Shown here piece by piece: positions 1 through 5,712 of a stretch of 9,276 nucleotides of DNA. Origin of the DNA: Candidatus Saccharimonadota bacterium (GTDB lineage: Bacteria; Patescibacteriota; Saccharimonadia; UBA4664); NCBI GenBank assembly GCA_029288275.1, contig JARIHM010000081.1:1-9276 (forward strand), given 5' to 3'. The first letter of the stretch is position 1, and each line of letters begins with the position of its first letter. The notes beneath the pieces are model-generated. The model saw nothing but the letters and a program-made list of their open reading frames with translations, ran no database searches and was not told where the DNA came from. Position numbers and translations under genes: made by a program.

Positions 1-2
1 AG

Positions 3-143
3 CCAGGTGACCGCATTGAGCACACTAAATTCGGCGAAGGTATCGTTAGCGCCGTAGACGGTGACGAGGTTACGGCTACTTTTACTGGTCTAGGCAGCAA
101 ACGATTATCACTCAGTTTCGCACCGATCCGCAAACTCGACTAG
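3..143 (+). CDS. uvrD: UvrD/PcrA-type DNA helicase, C-terminal fragment
   Basis: This is the end of a gene that starts before the window; 46 codons and a TAG stop are visible. The peptide reads PGDRIEHTKFGEGIVSAV and later LGSKRLSLSFAPIRKLD. This matches the Tudor-like C-terminal domain of UvrD/PcrA helicases, which typically has the form GDRV-H-KFGEG-V, then F-G-G-KRL, then APL-KL. That domain helps couple the superfamily 1A helicase to partners such as RNA polymerase or UvrB in nucleotide excision repair. The helicase motifs themselves are outside the window, so the exact paralog (UvrD, PcrA or an ATP-dependent nuclease relative) cannot be fixed. The next small gene begins 14 nt downstream with its own ribosome binding site, so the two may be co-transcribed. 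Confidence 0.8.
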   Translation, partial: PGDRIEHTKFGEGIVSAVDGDEVTATFTGLGSKRLSLSFAPIRKLD

Positions 144-157
144 CTAGAAGGGGAGAT

Positions 158-311
158 ATGGGCAAGCCACGGTGCAACTGTACCGGCGGCAAAACATGCG
201 GCTGCGATTATGCAGTGCCGGAGCTCGCACCGGCGTACCCGATGTCTCAAAGATGCGTCGCCCTCGCTCAATACCTTATACTGCACTAGTTGCGTTACGC
301 CGCGCAAATGA
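158..311 (+). pseudogene. Cys-rich small protein, frameshifted relative of the next gene
   Basis: ATG 158 follows a strong Shine-Dalgarno sequence (GAAGGGGAG). The frame reads MGKPRCNCTGGKTCGCDY, then loses similarity and stops at 287-289 (43 aa). From 213 the +1 frame continues with QCRSSHRRTRC, a 12-residue spacer, YCTSC, and a TGA stop at 309-311. Joined across the frame change, the Cys pattern matches the intact protein at 338-553: CxCxGGxTC, then CD followed by a Cys, then HR..RC, x12, and YCxxC. The break falls near 209-216. A loss of 2 nt best restores the spacing CD-x-x-x-C seen in the neighbour. The joined product would have about 51 residues and 8 Cys. It could be a decayed duplicate, an assembly error, or a gene using recoding; no classic slippery site is visible. 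The family is not recognised, but the cysteines suggest metal binding. Confidence 0.6.
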
Positions 312-337
312 TGGTTATCGAACGGAAGGGCGCTTAA

Positions 338-553
338 ATGCCTGAACATCAGATCAAGCTGCCGAACCGCTTAAATGATATTACCGGTGGCATGTGCATT
401 TGTAGTGGGGGCAGCACCTGTGAAAACTGTGATTGCCCGCACTGCAAGAGCAAGGAGCACAGAGTCCTAAGGTGCACCAATAAGCCGGACAAGGAACTTG
501 ATAACGGCTATTGCAAGGAATGCTGGGGTAAGCACAAGCCCAAGACATGCTAA
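338..553 (+). CDS. Small Cys-rich, probably metal-binding protein
   Basis: This is a 71-aa protein with 10 cysteines (residues 20, 22, 28, 31, 33, 36, 46, 59, 62, 71) and several histidines. The core reads CICSGGSTCENCDCPHC; further on come HRVLRC, a 12-residue spacer, and YCKEC. The dense CxC and CxxC clusters suggest zinc or other thiophilic metal binding. The first cluster superficially resembles metallothioneins, while the later CxxC pair could form a zinc ribbon with C46 or C36. I do not recognise the family, and metal binding is inference. The start at 338 has an SD-like GGAAGGG about 8 nt upstream; a second ATG at 392 would remove 18 residues that contain no Cys. It lies 48 nt after the stop of a frameshifted relative and is closed by a hairpin at 568-594. 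Its position behind the helicase gene may be incidental. Confidence 0.7.
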   Translation: MPEHQIKLPNRLNDITGGMCICSGGSTCENCDCPHCKSKEHRVLRCTNKPDKELDNGYCKECWGKHKPKTC

Positions 554-567
554 CACTCGCGTTACTA

Positions 568-594
568 TAGCCCTGCCGGTATCCGGCAGGGCTA
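568..594 (+). terminator. Hairpin after the Cys-rich genes
   Basis: A perfect 12-bp inverted repeat (568-579 with 583-594, arms starting TAGCCCTGCCGG) encloses a 3-nt loop, TAT. It starts 15 nt after the stop of the 71-aa gene. The tail (GCTTATTGTCTAT) is only moderately T-rich, so termination may be imperfect. The next promoter begins immediately after it. Confidence 0.65.
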
Positions 595-599
595 GCTTA

Positions 600-627
600 T
601 TGTCTATAAAAATAATTATGGTATAAT
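600..627 (+). promoter_or_regulatory. Promoter of the alpha-CTD-like gene
   Basis: The -35 element is TTGTCT (600-605, 4/6 to consensus). A 16-nt spacer leads to a perfect -10 TATAAT (622-627). Transcription would begin near 634, about 32 nt before the ATG at 666, leaving room for the SD sequence GAAAGGGG. The surrounding 60 nt are markedly AT-rich compared with the rest of the window. Confidence 0.7.
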
Positions 628-665
628 ATAAAAAGTTGGTATCATCAGTCGTTGAAAGGGGAACG

Positions 666-1484
666 ATGGCAAATCGTGCCACTTATGAGAAGCGTCAACG
701 AGCTGTTGGGTTGGTGGCCGAGGTTCTGAGCGAACTGTCAAAGCCTGACAGCCAGCTCGATGTTGATCTGCTGTGCGAAGACTTGGGCATCCTGCTCGAT
801 CGCAGGAATGATGTTCCGGCCGTGGTGCAGGACAGCAGTCTCGTGATTTCAGAACCGGTCGAGCCGATGGTTCGTCTGCTGACTGAGATCGGGCGAGCCG
901 AGGACTTCCTCTACATCACACTGCCCCGCGAGACCCTGCGCCTGCCGCTCCATCACTTGGGGTTCAGCGCCCGGACCTATCGAATCCTCTACAGGTATGA
1001 CATTCGTAGCCTGGAGGATTTGCTCGAGTTCTCTCATACTGAGCTCAGCTGGATTCCGCATATCCACAAGGCGAGCTTGGAAGAAGTGGTGGAGAAGCTG
1101 ACCGAAAAGGGTTGGCACCTGTCGCCTCATGACCGAGACGAACCGCTCGCTCCGCCACCAGGTGATGAATGGGTCTACTTGACCAATCGTCGGGCACTGC
1201 GCAGCCGCCTTTACCGGGTACGCCTGGAGTGGTTCGTGCGCCATGCGTGGATGTACTGGACTGCTGCTCGTCCACTGGCTGAGCTGGGAATCCTGACGGT
1301 GGGGCAACTCATCGAGTGTACCAAGGAGGATATCCTGGCGCTGAATTGGTCTCGAGCTAGCTACTGGAGGCACAATCAGTCGACGCGGACGCCCGAGGCT
1401 GGGCTCATGGCCACCGATGACCTGTTGCGGCGTTGGCATCTCGACCTGAAGCCTTCGCCCCAACGGCAGTGCAGTTCGCGCTGA
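666..1484 (+). CDS. Free protein with two RNA polymerase alpha-CTD-like domains
   Basis: A 272-aa soluble protein. ATG 666 is chosen because GAAAGGGG lies just upstream; a TTG at 636 in the same frame sits at the likely transcription start and has no SD. Residues 1-60 look helical and acidic. Residues about 93-152 (LPLHHLGFSARTYRILYRYD, then IRSLEDLLEFSHTEL, IHKASLEEVVEKL, EKGWHL) match the helix-hairpin-helix fold of the RNA polymerase alpha C-terminal domain. That domain binds UP-element DNA and activators. Residues about 188-262 (RPLAELGILTVGQLIECTKED, then a degraded turn and DDLLRRWHLDL) look like a second, more diverged copy. There is no alpha N-terminal dimerisation domain, so this is not rpoA. 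It may bind DNA or act on RNA polymerase; that is inference. It forms its own unit, with a promoter at 600-627 and a terminator at 1488-1520. Confidence 0.75.
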   Translation: MANRATYEKRQRAVGLVAEVLSELSKPDSQLDVDLLCEDLGILLDRRNDVPAVVQDSSLVISEPVEPMVRLLTEIGRAEDFLYITLPRETLRLPLHHLGFSARTYRILYRYDIRSLEDLLEFSHTELSWIPHIHKASLEEVVEKLTEKGWHLSPHDRDEPLAPPPGDEWVYLTNRRALRSRLYRVRLEWFVRHAWMYWTAARPLAELGILTVGQLIECTKEDILALNWSRASYWRHNQSTRTPEAGLMATDDLLRRWHLDLKPSPQRQCSSR

Positions 1485-1487
1485 CAC

Positions 1488-1520
1488 AAGGCCCCGCCGG
1501 TAACCCGACGGGGCCTTTCT
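1488..1520 (+). terminator. Rho-independent terminator
   Basis: The arms AAGGCCCCG (1488-1496) and CGGGGCCTT (1509-1517) pair perfectly. Inside them a further CGG/CCG pairing around loop TAAC follows one mismatch. The tract CTTTCT follows. It begins 4 nt after the stop of the alpha-CTD-like gene. Confidence 0.85.
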
Positions 1521-1574
1521 CATGTTGCGGCCGAGGCCGGCGGAGGGCCATCGTGTCCAGATTGAACACAAAAC

Positions 1575-1583
1575 TTATCCACA
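1575..1583 (+). promoter_or_regulatory. Perfect DnaA box
   Basis: TTATCCACA is an exact match to the consensus DnaA-binding 9-mer. It directly abuts the -35 hexamer at 1584-1589. It is the only perfect copy I found by eye in the window, so it is more likely a regulatory site or chance occurrence than an origin. Confidence 0.5.
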
Positions 1584-1612
1584 TTGACGCGTCCCAGATA
1601 GCGCGCTACCAT
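1584..1612 (+). promoter_or_regulatory. Promoter upstream of the Rpf-like gene
   Basis: The -35 element is TTGACG (1584-1589, 5/6). A 17-nt spacer leads to a -10 of TACCAT (1607-1612, 4/6). Transcription would begin near 1619. The same -10 sequence, TACCAT, recurs at the metG promoter. A consensus DnaA box touches the -35 on its upstream side. Confidence 0.55.
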
Positions 1613-1616
1613 AAGC

Positions 1617-1664
1617 ATGTTCTTCAAAAACGAAAAGCTTAAAACGAAACGTCGCTTGTATTAA
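1617..1664 (+). other. Short basic ORF, leader peptide or displaced N-terminus of the Rpf-like gene
   Basis: ATG 1617 encodes the 15-residue MFFKNEKLKTKRRLY before TAA. It sits at or next to the predicted transcription start. Its strongly basic sequence is what one expects at the cytoplasmic start of a membrane-anchored protein. It is in a different frame from the Rpf-like gene, whose open frame begins at 1643, so the two overlap between 1643 and 1662. It may be a leader ORF, or the true N-terminus separated by a one-base indel. Confidence 0.3.
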
Positions 1665-1747
1665 CGCGAGAGACCCCTATTTTAAGCCAATTCACGGATT
1701 CCATAGCCGCGACCTACCAGAGGCTGAAAGCTCAGCCGCGCAACTTC

Positions 1748-2893
1748 TTGGCTATTGGCATCCTCATCACGATTGTAATCTTTGGACTGTGGTCTGGTCA
1801 TTTGCCATTGTCTGCCAGCGCTAATGCCGATGCGCAGCGTTTGGTTTCACTCTATGTAGATGGCCAAAAGCGCGTCTTTGCCACCAACGACACAACGGTG
1901 GGCGACGTGCTGCGCCGTAGTGGTGTTGTTCTGCAGGCCGGTGACCTGGTGGAGCCGAGCGCTGATACTGCCGTTGAGCAGGGCACTTTTAATATTAATG
2001 TATACCGCGCACGGCCGGTGCTAGTGCAGGATGGCCATCACTCGTATCACATTATGAGTGCTTACCAGAGCCCGCGGTTACTAGCCCAGGCGGCTGGCCT
2101 GACCGTCTACCCCGAGGACACTTATCAAACTGGTGTAGTAACCGACGTGGTACATAGTGATGCCGTGGGCATTCAGGTGACCGTACAGCGCGCCACACCG
2201 CTGACGATCCGAGTGGATGGCCAGGTTAAATCGATTCGGACGCAAGCTAAAACGGTGGGTGCGGCCCTGCAACAGGCCGGCGTGTCGCTGGGTCTCAAAG
2301 ACACGGTGTCGGTATCGCTGGGCGCACCAGTCCTGCGGGGTATGAATGTTGACGTGGCGCGCGTCACCGAGGTGGAGACCCAGGTGCAGACCCGCTTGCC
2401 TCATGCAACTCAAACCGTGACCGATCCCACTATGCTCAAAGGCCAGACCGCGGTTCGGACTGCCGGTGTAGACGGTCAAAAGACTGCGCTCTATCGTATT
2501 CACTACGTTGATGGCAAAGAGGTGAGCCGTGATCTATTGCAGCTCGTGAGTCAGACCAATCCAGTGACCGAGGTGGACGTTGTAGGTACCAAAGTGCTCT
2601 TCGCCGGTTCGGTAGAGTACTGGCGACCCATGGTGGAGGCTGCCGCAGCCCAGTGGGGGCTCGATCCTAATATGATGCTGCGAATTATGTCGTGTGAGTC
2701 GCACGGAAATGCGCTGAGCGTGAGCACTTTTATCATCAACGGTGAGCACCCCACGGGTTTGTTCCAATATCTGCCCTCTACCTGGCGCTCCGCTGGTGGC
2801 ACGAACGATAACATCTTTGATGGTCCTACTCAGATTCAGCTAACGGCTCATAAAATGGCCACTCAAGGTACTCGTGCTTGGCAGTGCCAGTAG
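1748..2893 (+). CDS. Rpf-like cell-wall hydrolase with DUF348, G5 and SLT domains
   Basis: Residues below count from TTG 1748. A hydrophobic anchor or signal (2-25) is followed by three DUF348-type repeats: about 33-87 (SLYVDGQKRVFATNDTTVGD), a diverged copy at 91-148, and 152-206 (LTIRVDGQVKSIRTQAKTVG). A G5 domain spans about 206-280 (TALYRIHYVDGKEVSR). A C-terminal lytic transglycosylase/Rpf-like domain spans 291-381, with the probable catalytic Glu317 in SCESHGN and the motif TGLFQ. C316 and C380 (AWQC end) mirror the cysteine pair of actinobacterial Rpf domains. The enzyme would cleave peptidoglycan at the cell surface in growth or resuscitation. The start is doubtful: TTG 1748 has no SD and leaves no basic n-region. 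The frame is open back to 1643 and encodes QRLKAQPRN just before the anchor, so translation may begin at ATT 1679 or be linked to ATG 1617. Confidence 0.85.
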   Translation: MAIGILITIVIFGLWSGHLPLSASANADAQRLVSLYVDGQKRVFATNDTTVGDVLRRSGVVLQAGDLVEPSADTAVEQGTFNINVYRARPVLVQDGHHSYHIMSAYQSPRLLAQAAGLTVYPEDTYQTGVVTDVVHSDAVGIQVTVQRATPLTIRVDGQVKSIRTQAKTVGAALQQAGVSLGLKDTVSVSLGAPVLRGMNVDVARVTEVETQVQTRLPHATQTVTDPTMLKGQTAVRTAGVDGQKTALYRIHYVDGKEVSRDLLQLVSQTNPVTEVDVVGTKVLFAGSVEYWRPMVEAAAAQWGLDPNMMLRIMSCESHGNALSVSTFIINGEHPTGLFQYLPSTWRSAGGTNDNIFDGPTQIQLTAHKMATQGTRAWQCQ

Positions 2894-2899
2894 TATACT
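2894..2899 (+). promoter_or_regulatory. -10 box of a possible leaderless promoter
   Basis: TATACT begins directly after the TAG of the Rpf-like gene and ends exactly 6 nt before the GTG start of the protease gene. No clear SD lies between them. This is the geometry of leaderless TANNNT promoters known in actinobacteria. No good -35 is visible. Read-through from the Rpf-like gene is also possible. Confidence 0.45.
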
Positions 2900-2905
2900 G
2901 GATAC

Positions 2906-4078
2906 GTGAACCTGGTTGATTTCGCAATTATATGCGCGGTGCTGGCGCTGGCCGGCCGGGGCTTGCGGGCGGGTCTCTTTCGTCAAGTTGGCTCGATCAG
3001 TGGTTTTGCCGCCGGATTGTTATTGGGTGCTCTGATAGCGCCCTGGTTAGCGCGAGCCAACGAAGAGGCGAATGTTCGAGCGCTCGTCGCTATTCTAGTA
3101 GTGTTTGGCTTGGCTATGGCCCTAAGTGGGCTCGGGGAATGGTTGGGCCAGATGGTGGCGCGAGGCTTGCACCGCATCCGGCTCGGGCTGGCCGATGAAA
3201 TCGGCGGCGCCCTCTTTGGTATGGTGGCGGGGCTGCTCATGATCTGGCTAACGAGTTCAATGTTCCTGCGCTTGCCGGCGCCGCAGTTCCAGGCACTATT
3301 ACAGCGTTCGAACGTCTTGCGTTTCTTGGACCAGAAATTGCCGCCGGCGCCTGATGTAGTAGCGCGCATAAGCCGTCTGTTGGCGCCTAATGGTTTTCCG
3401 CAGGTCTTTGCCGGGCTTGAACCGGCGCCGGCGCCCAAAGTGGTTGGTCCGGATGCGGCAGCAGTAAACGCAGCCACGATGGCTGGACGGGCTGCTACAG
3501 TAGAGATCCAGGGCGATGGCTGTGGGGGCTCTGTTGAGGGCACGGGATTCGTGGCCGCACCTGGCCTCGTGGCCACGAATGCTCATGTGGTGGCGGGAAT
3601 CACTCACCCCCTGGTGTATGATGCGGCCGGTGAACATGCAGCAACGGTGGTATCGTTTGATCCTGATCTTGATTTCGCAGTTCTGCGAGTGAGCGGCCTG
3701 TCGGCTGTACCACTGAAGCTATCGAGCGCTACGGTGGATCGAGGTGCGGTGGGTGCTGTCCTTGGGTACCCAAACGATGGGCCTTTTACCGTCTCGCCGG
3801 CTGCGGTGCTGGAGCGGCAAACAGCCTTGGGCCGCAACATCTATGACCAGGGGTTAGTAAAGCGCGATATTTATACGCTGCAGGCGGTGGTGCGGCCGGG
3901 AAACTCTGGTGGCCCGCTGGTGGCGCCCAATGGTACGGTGATGGGCGTGGTATTTGCTATGTCATTGGCAGATGGGGACGTGGGATACGCGTTGACCTCG
4001 GCCGAGGTATTGCCAGAGCTGAATGCGGTAACGGCCAGCTCTGGCGCCGTCTCAACCGGCGCCTGCGCGGCCGAGTAG
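2906..4078 (+). CDS. MarP-like membrane serine protease (CvpA domain plus trypsin-like domain)
   Basis: A 390-aa protein. Residues 1-125 carry about four membrane helices (roughly 5-22, 31-50, 60-79, 100-120), starting MNLVDFAIICAVLAL as in CvpA/colicin V production proteins. A Pro/Ala-rich linker (about 145-182) leads to a chymotrypsin-fold protease exposed outside the membrane. The catalytic triad is visible: His227 (TNAHVV), Asp256 (DLDFAVL) and Ser334 (PGNSGGPL). C206, near the start of the protease domain, and C387, at its end, match the cysteine positions that form a disulfide in mycobacterial MarP (Rv3671c). MarP is a periplasmic protease needed for acid resistance that processes the peptidoglycan hydrolase RipA. 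By analogy, the adjacent Rpf-like hydrolase is a candidate substrate; that is inference. GTG 2906 lies 12 nt after the previous stop and gives the expected family N-terminus. Confidence 0.9.
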   Translation: MNLVDFAIICAVLALAGRGLRAGLFRQVGSISGFAAGLLLGALIAPWLARANEEANVRALVAILVVFGLAMALSGLGEWLGQMVARGLHRIRLGLADEIGGALFGMVAGLLMIWLTSSMFLRLPAPQFQALLQRSNVLRFLDQKLPPAPDVVARISRLLAPNGFPQVFAGLEPAPAPKVVGPDAAAVNAATMAGRAATVEIQGDGCGGSVEGTGFVAAPGLVATNAHVVAGITHPLVYDAAGEHAATVVSFDPDLDFAVLRVSGLSAVPLKLSSATVDRGAVGAVLGYPNDGPFTVSPAAVLERQTALGRNIYDQGLVKRDIYTLQAVVRPGNSGGPLVAPNGTVMGVVFAMSLADGDVGYALTSAEVLPELNAVTASSGAVSTGACAAE

Positions 4079-4168
4079 CTTGCTAAAATAAAGAAATTAT
4101 AGTACAACAGGTCACAGAATCAATCGTTGTTGATTTCGTTCTTCGCTTGCGAAAGGGATGATTAGATC
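4079..4168 (+). promoter_or_regulatory. Leader region of the lipoprotein gene
   Basis: There is an extended -10 candidate, TGC-TAAAAT (4081-4089), without a good -35. An inverted repeat, AATCAA (4118-4123) with TTGATT (4130-4135), is followed by a weak hairpin, TTCG/CGAA (4142-4153), that touches the SD-like GAAAGGGA (4151-4158) preceding ATG 4169. This would give a leader of about 70 nt. The evidence is suggestive only. Confidence 0.35.
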
Positions 4169-4822
4169 ATGCTTCGCTTCAGAACTCTTAGCCTGCCGCT
4201 GGCGGCTGCCGCATTGGTCTTGGCGGCCTGTGGCCAGCCAGCGCCAACGCCTGCACCAACCCCGGCGCCGGTTACCACTACGGCTTCCTCGGCGGCACCA
4301 ACGTCATCGACTGGCTTGCCGGCTCCGGTCGCGCCCCCGACTCAGTTACGTGTGCCGGCCTCGGCCAAGTGGGACCAGGGTGAGCAAACAGCTGCTTCCA
4401 GGGTGCCCGGCACCACGAGCCATGTGAACTTGGTGGCTATTAGCCCAGAGCACATCGATCTGGAGGGCGGTTATGATGCCGTCGAATTCTGGTTCGATGG
4501 GCCAGCGCCCAGCTATGATGTGCGATATGTCGCGCAGCTGCTGACCGACCCCAAGGGTGACAACGCGGGCGTGGCTGGTCGGGCATACCTCCAGGTCACG
4601 TTCAAGCCGACCGTGACGGACCCCGCGAGCAAGGGCGTTGCCCAGGCGGTTGGTCAGACGGAGCTCGGTTATCCGCGCCTTAGCGGTCTGGCGGTGCTCG
4701 GCACGGGCTTCGAGAACGTCACCAATGTTGGTGTTGGTCTGAATCAGAAGGTTGACTTCCGAGTCTGGGTGGCGCGAAGCAGCACCGCCCAGTCGGTGAT
4801 TGAGCTGGACATGCGTAGCTAA
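4169..4822 (+). CDS. Lipoprotein with AMIN-like domain
   Basis: A 217-aa precursor. The signal peptide (MLRFR, then a hydrophobic core) ends in the lipobox LAAC, so Cys21 would be lipidated and the protein anchored on the outer face of the membrane. Residues 22-58 form a Pro/Ala/Thr/Ser-rich linker with PAPTPAPTPAP repeats, probably crossing part of the cell wall. The globular part (about 78-217) has the layout of actinobacterial AMIN-like lipoproteins: YDAVEFWFDGPAPSYDVRYV, later LQVTFKPTVTDP, YPRLSGL, and FRVWV with IELDMR at the end. AMIN-type domains are generally thought to bind cell-envelope polymers. ATG 4169 is used because GAAAGGGA precedes it; ATG 4158 opens a shadow frame. It lies 90 nt after the protease gene and ends in a strong terminator, so it may be a single-gene unit within the envelope block. 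Confidence 0.8.
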   Translation: MLRFRTLSLPLAAAALVLAACGQPAPTPAPTPAPVTTTASSAAPTSSTGLPAPVAPPTQLRVPASAKWDQGEQTAASRVPGTTSHVNLVAISPEHIDLEGGYDAVEFWFDGPAPSYDVRYVAQLLTDPKGDNAGVAGRAYLQVTFKPTVTDPASKGVAQAVGQTELGYPRLSGLAVLGTGFENVTNVGVGLNQKVDFRVWVARSSTAQSVIELDMRS

Positions 4823-4833
4823 TCACACAATCC

Positions 4834-4870
4834 GCGGCCGGGACGAAATTCGTCCCGGCCGCTTCTTTTT
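4834..4870 (+). terminator. Strong rho-independent terminator
   Basis: A 12-bp perfect stem (GCGGCCGGGACG at 4834-4845 with CGTCCCGGCCGC at 4851-4862) has a loop of AAATT, followed by TTCTTTTT. It lies 12 nt after the lipoprotein stop and separates it from ksgA. Confidence 0.92.
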
Positions 4871-4872
4871 GG

Positions 4873-4878
4873 TAAGAT
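4873..4878 (+). promoter_or_regulatory. -10 box of a possible leaderless ksgA promoter
   Basis: TAAGAT ends 6 nt before ATG 4885, the same spacing as TATACT and GTG 2906. No SD precedes ksgA. A -35 would fall inside the preceding terminator stem, and none is recognisable there, so the -10 would have to act largely alone. Confidence 0.45.
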
Positions 4879-4884
4879 AAAGCC

Positions 4885-5712
4885 ATGGATTTGTCACGGG
4901 TTGAGGATGTGCGCACAGCGCTCAAGTTGGCCGGAATTCGGCCCAACAAGCAGCTGGGCCAGCATTTTTTGGTTGATCATGATAGCTTGATCGCCATTAT
5001 GGAGGCGGCCGAGCCGGCTGCGGGTGATACCGTGCTCGAGATCGGCCCTGGTCTAGGCGTCATGACACGTCCGCTCCTAGCGGCTGCTGGGCGAGTAATA
5101 GCCGTGGAGACCGATGCGGTACTAGCCGACCTGCTGCGGCGCAACGCCCCCAGTAATCTGGAGGTGGTGCAGCAAGATATTATGCGCTACAACCTGACTG
5201 ATCTGCCGGCGGGTTACAAAGTAATTGCGAATATCCCGTACTATTTGACGAGCAAGATCTTCCGACTCCTGATTGAGAGTCCTAATCCGCCCAGTGTAAT
5301 GAGCCTGCTGATCCAAAAAGAGGTAGCCGAGCGGATTGTGGCTGTGCCCGGACGGTTGAGTGTGTTGGCGCTATCAGTACAGTACTATGGCCGGCCGGAG
5401 ATCGTGCGAGTGGTGGAGCGGCACAAATTTTGGCCGGCTCCGGAAGTGGATTCGGCTGTACTCAAGGTAACATTGACGGGCCCGGCCTTTCCAGCGGAGC
5501 CGGCGCGATTGTTCCGGCTCGTTAAAGCCGGCTTTGGCGAGAAACGCAAGCAGCTCAAGAACGCTTTGGCTGGCGGGCTCAATTGTAGCGTCGATTGCGC
5601 CGCCGAGGTCCTGGCCGCGGCCGCTATCCCTCTGACTGCACGGGCACAGGAGCTCTCGCTGGGTGAGTGGGAACTTCTGTATCGGGCAGCTGTGGATCGG
5701 GAGCTCGTCTAG
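4885..5712 (+). CDS. ksgA: 16S rRNA (adenine1518/1519-N6)-dimethyltransferase KsgA/RsmA
   Basis: A 275-aa protein of normal length for the family. It dimethylates two adjacent adenosines in helix 45 of 16S rRNA with S-adenosylmethionine, late in 30S assembly; loss gives kasugamycin resistance. The visible motifs are NKQLGQHFL at the N-terminus, the SAM-binding LEIGPGLG (51-58), the acidic VETD (74-77), and QQDIM around residue 96-100. The catalytic-site NIPY (116-119) is followed by LTSKIF, and FWPAPEVDSAVLKV lies near 182-195. A small helical C-terminal domain follows. The start follows a terminator closely and has no SD but a -10-like TAAGAT 6 nt upstream. The stop codon overlaps the GTG of the following membrane protein by one base. 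In actinobacteria ksgA commonly sits near rpfB and metG; the same group is present here in looser form. Confidence 0.96.
   Translation: MDLSRVEDVRTALKLAGIRPNKQLGQHFLVDHDSLIAIMEAAEPAAGDTVLEIGPGLGVMTRPLLAAAGRVIAVETDAVLADLLRRNAPSNLEVVQQDIMRYNLTDLPAGYKVIANIPYYLTSKIFRLLIESPNPPSVMSLLIQKEVAERIVAVPGRLSVLALSVQYYGRPEIVRVVERHKFWPAPEVDSAVLKVTLTGPAFPAEPARLFRLVKAGFGEKRKQLKNALAGGLNCSVDCAAEVLAAAAIPLTARAQELSLGEWELLYRAAVDRELV

Noticed and set aside
277..282. TATACT as a -10 box for the 71-aa Cys-rich gene
   Set aside because: No -35 fits, and the same bases encode the Tyr-Cys of the conserved YCxxC motif in the frame-shifted copy, which explains them better.
636..665. TTG 636 as start of the alpha-CTD-like gene
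   Set aside because: It lies about 9 nt after the -10 box, at the likely transcription start, with no SD. ATG 666 has GAAAGGGG upstream.
849..1571. Long minus-strand open frame across the alpha-CTD-like gene
   Set aside because: It lies antisense to a gene with recognisable domains, promoter and terminator, and its translation shows no family features.
1575..1583. Replication origin
   Set aside because: There is only one perfect DnaA box, no AT-rich unwinding element and no dnaA/dnaN nearby.
2983..3576. Minus-strand open frame within the protease gene
   Set aside because: It is a shadow of a GC-rich coding region. The translation is low-complexity Ala/Pro/Arg-rich with no SD support.
4250..4345. 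DNA repeat in the lipoprotein gene
   Set aside because: The repetition comes from the Pro/Ala/Thr-rich linker after the lipidated Cys, which is common in surface lipoproteins.
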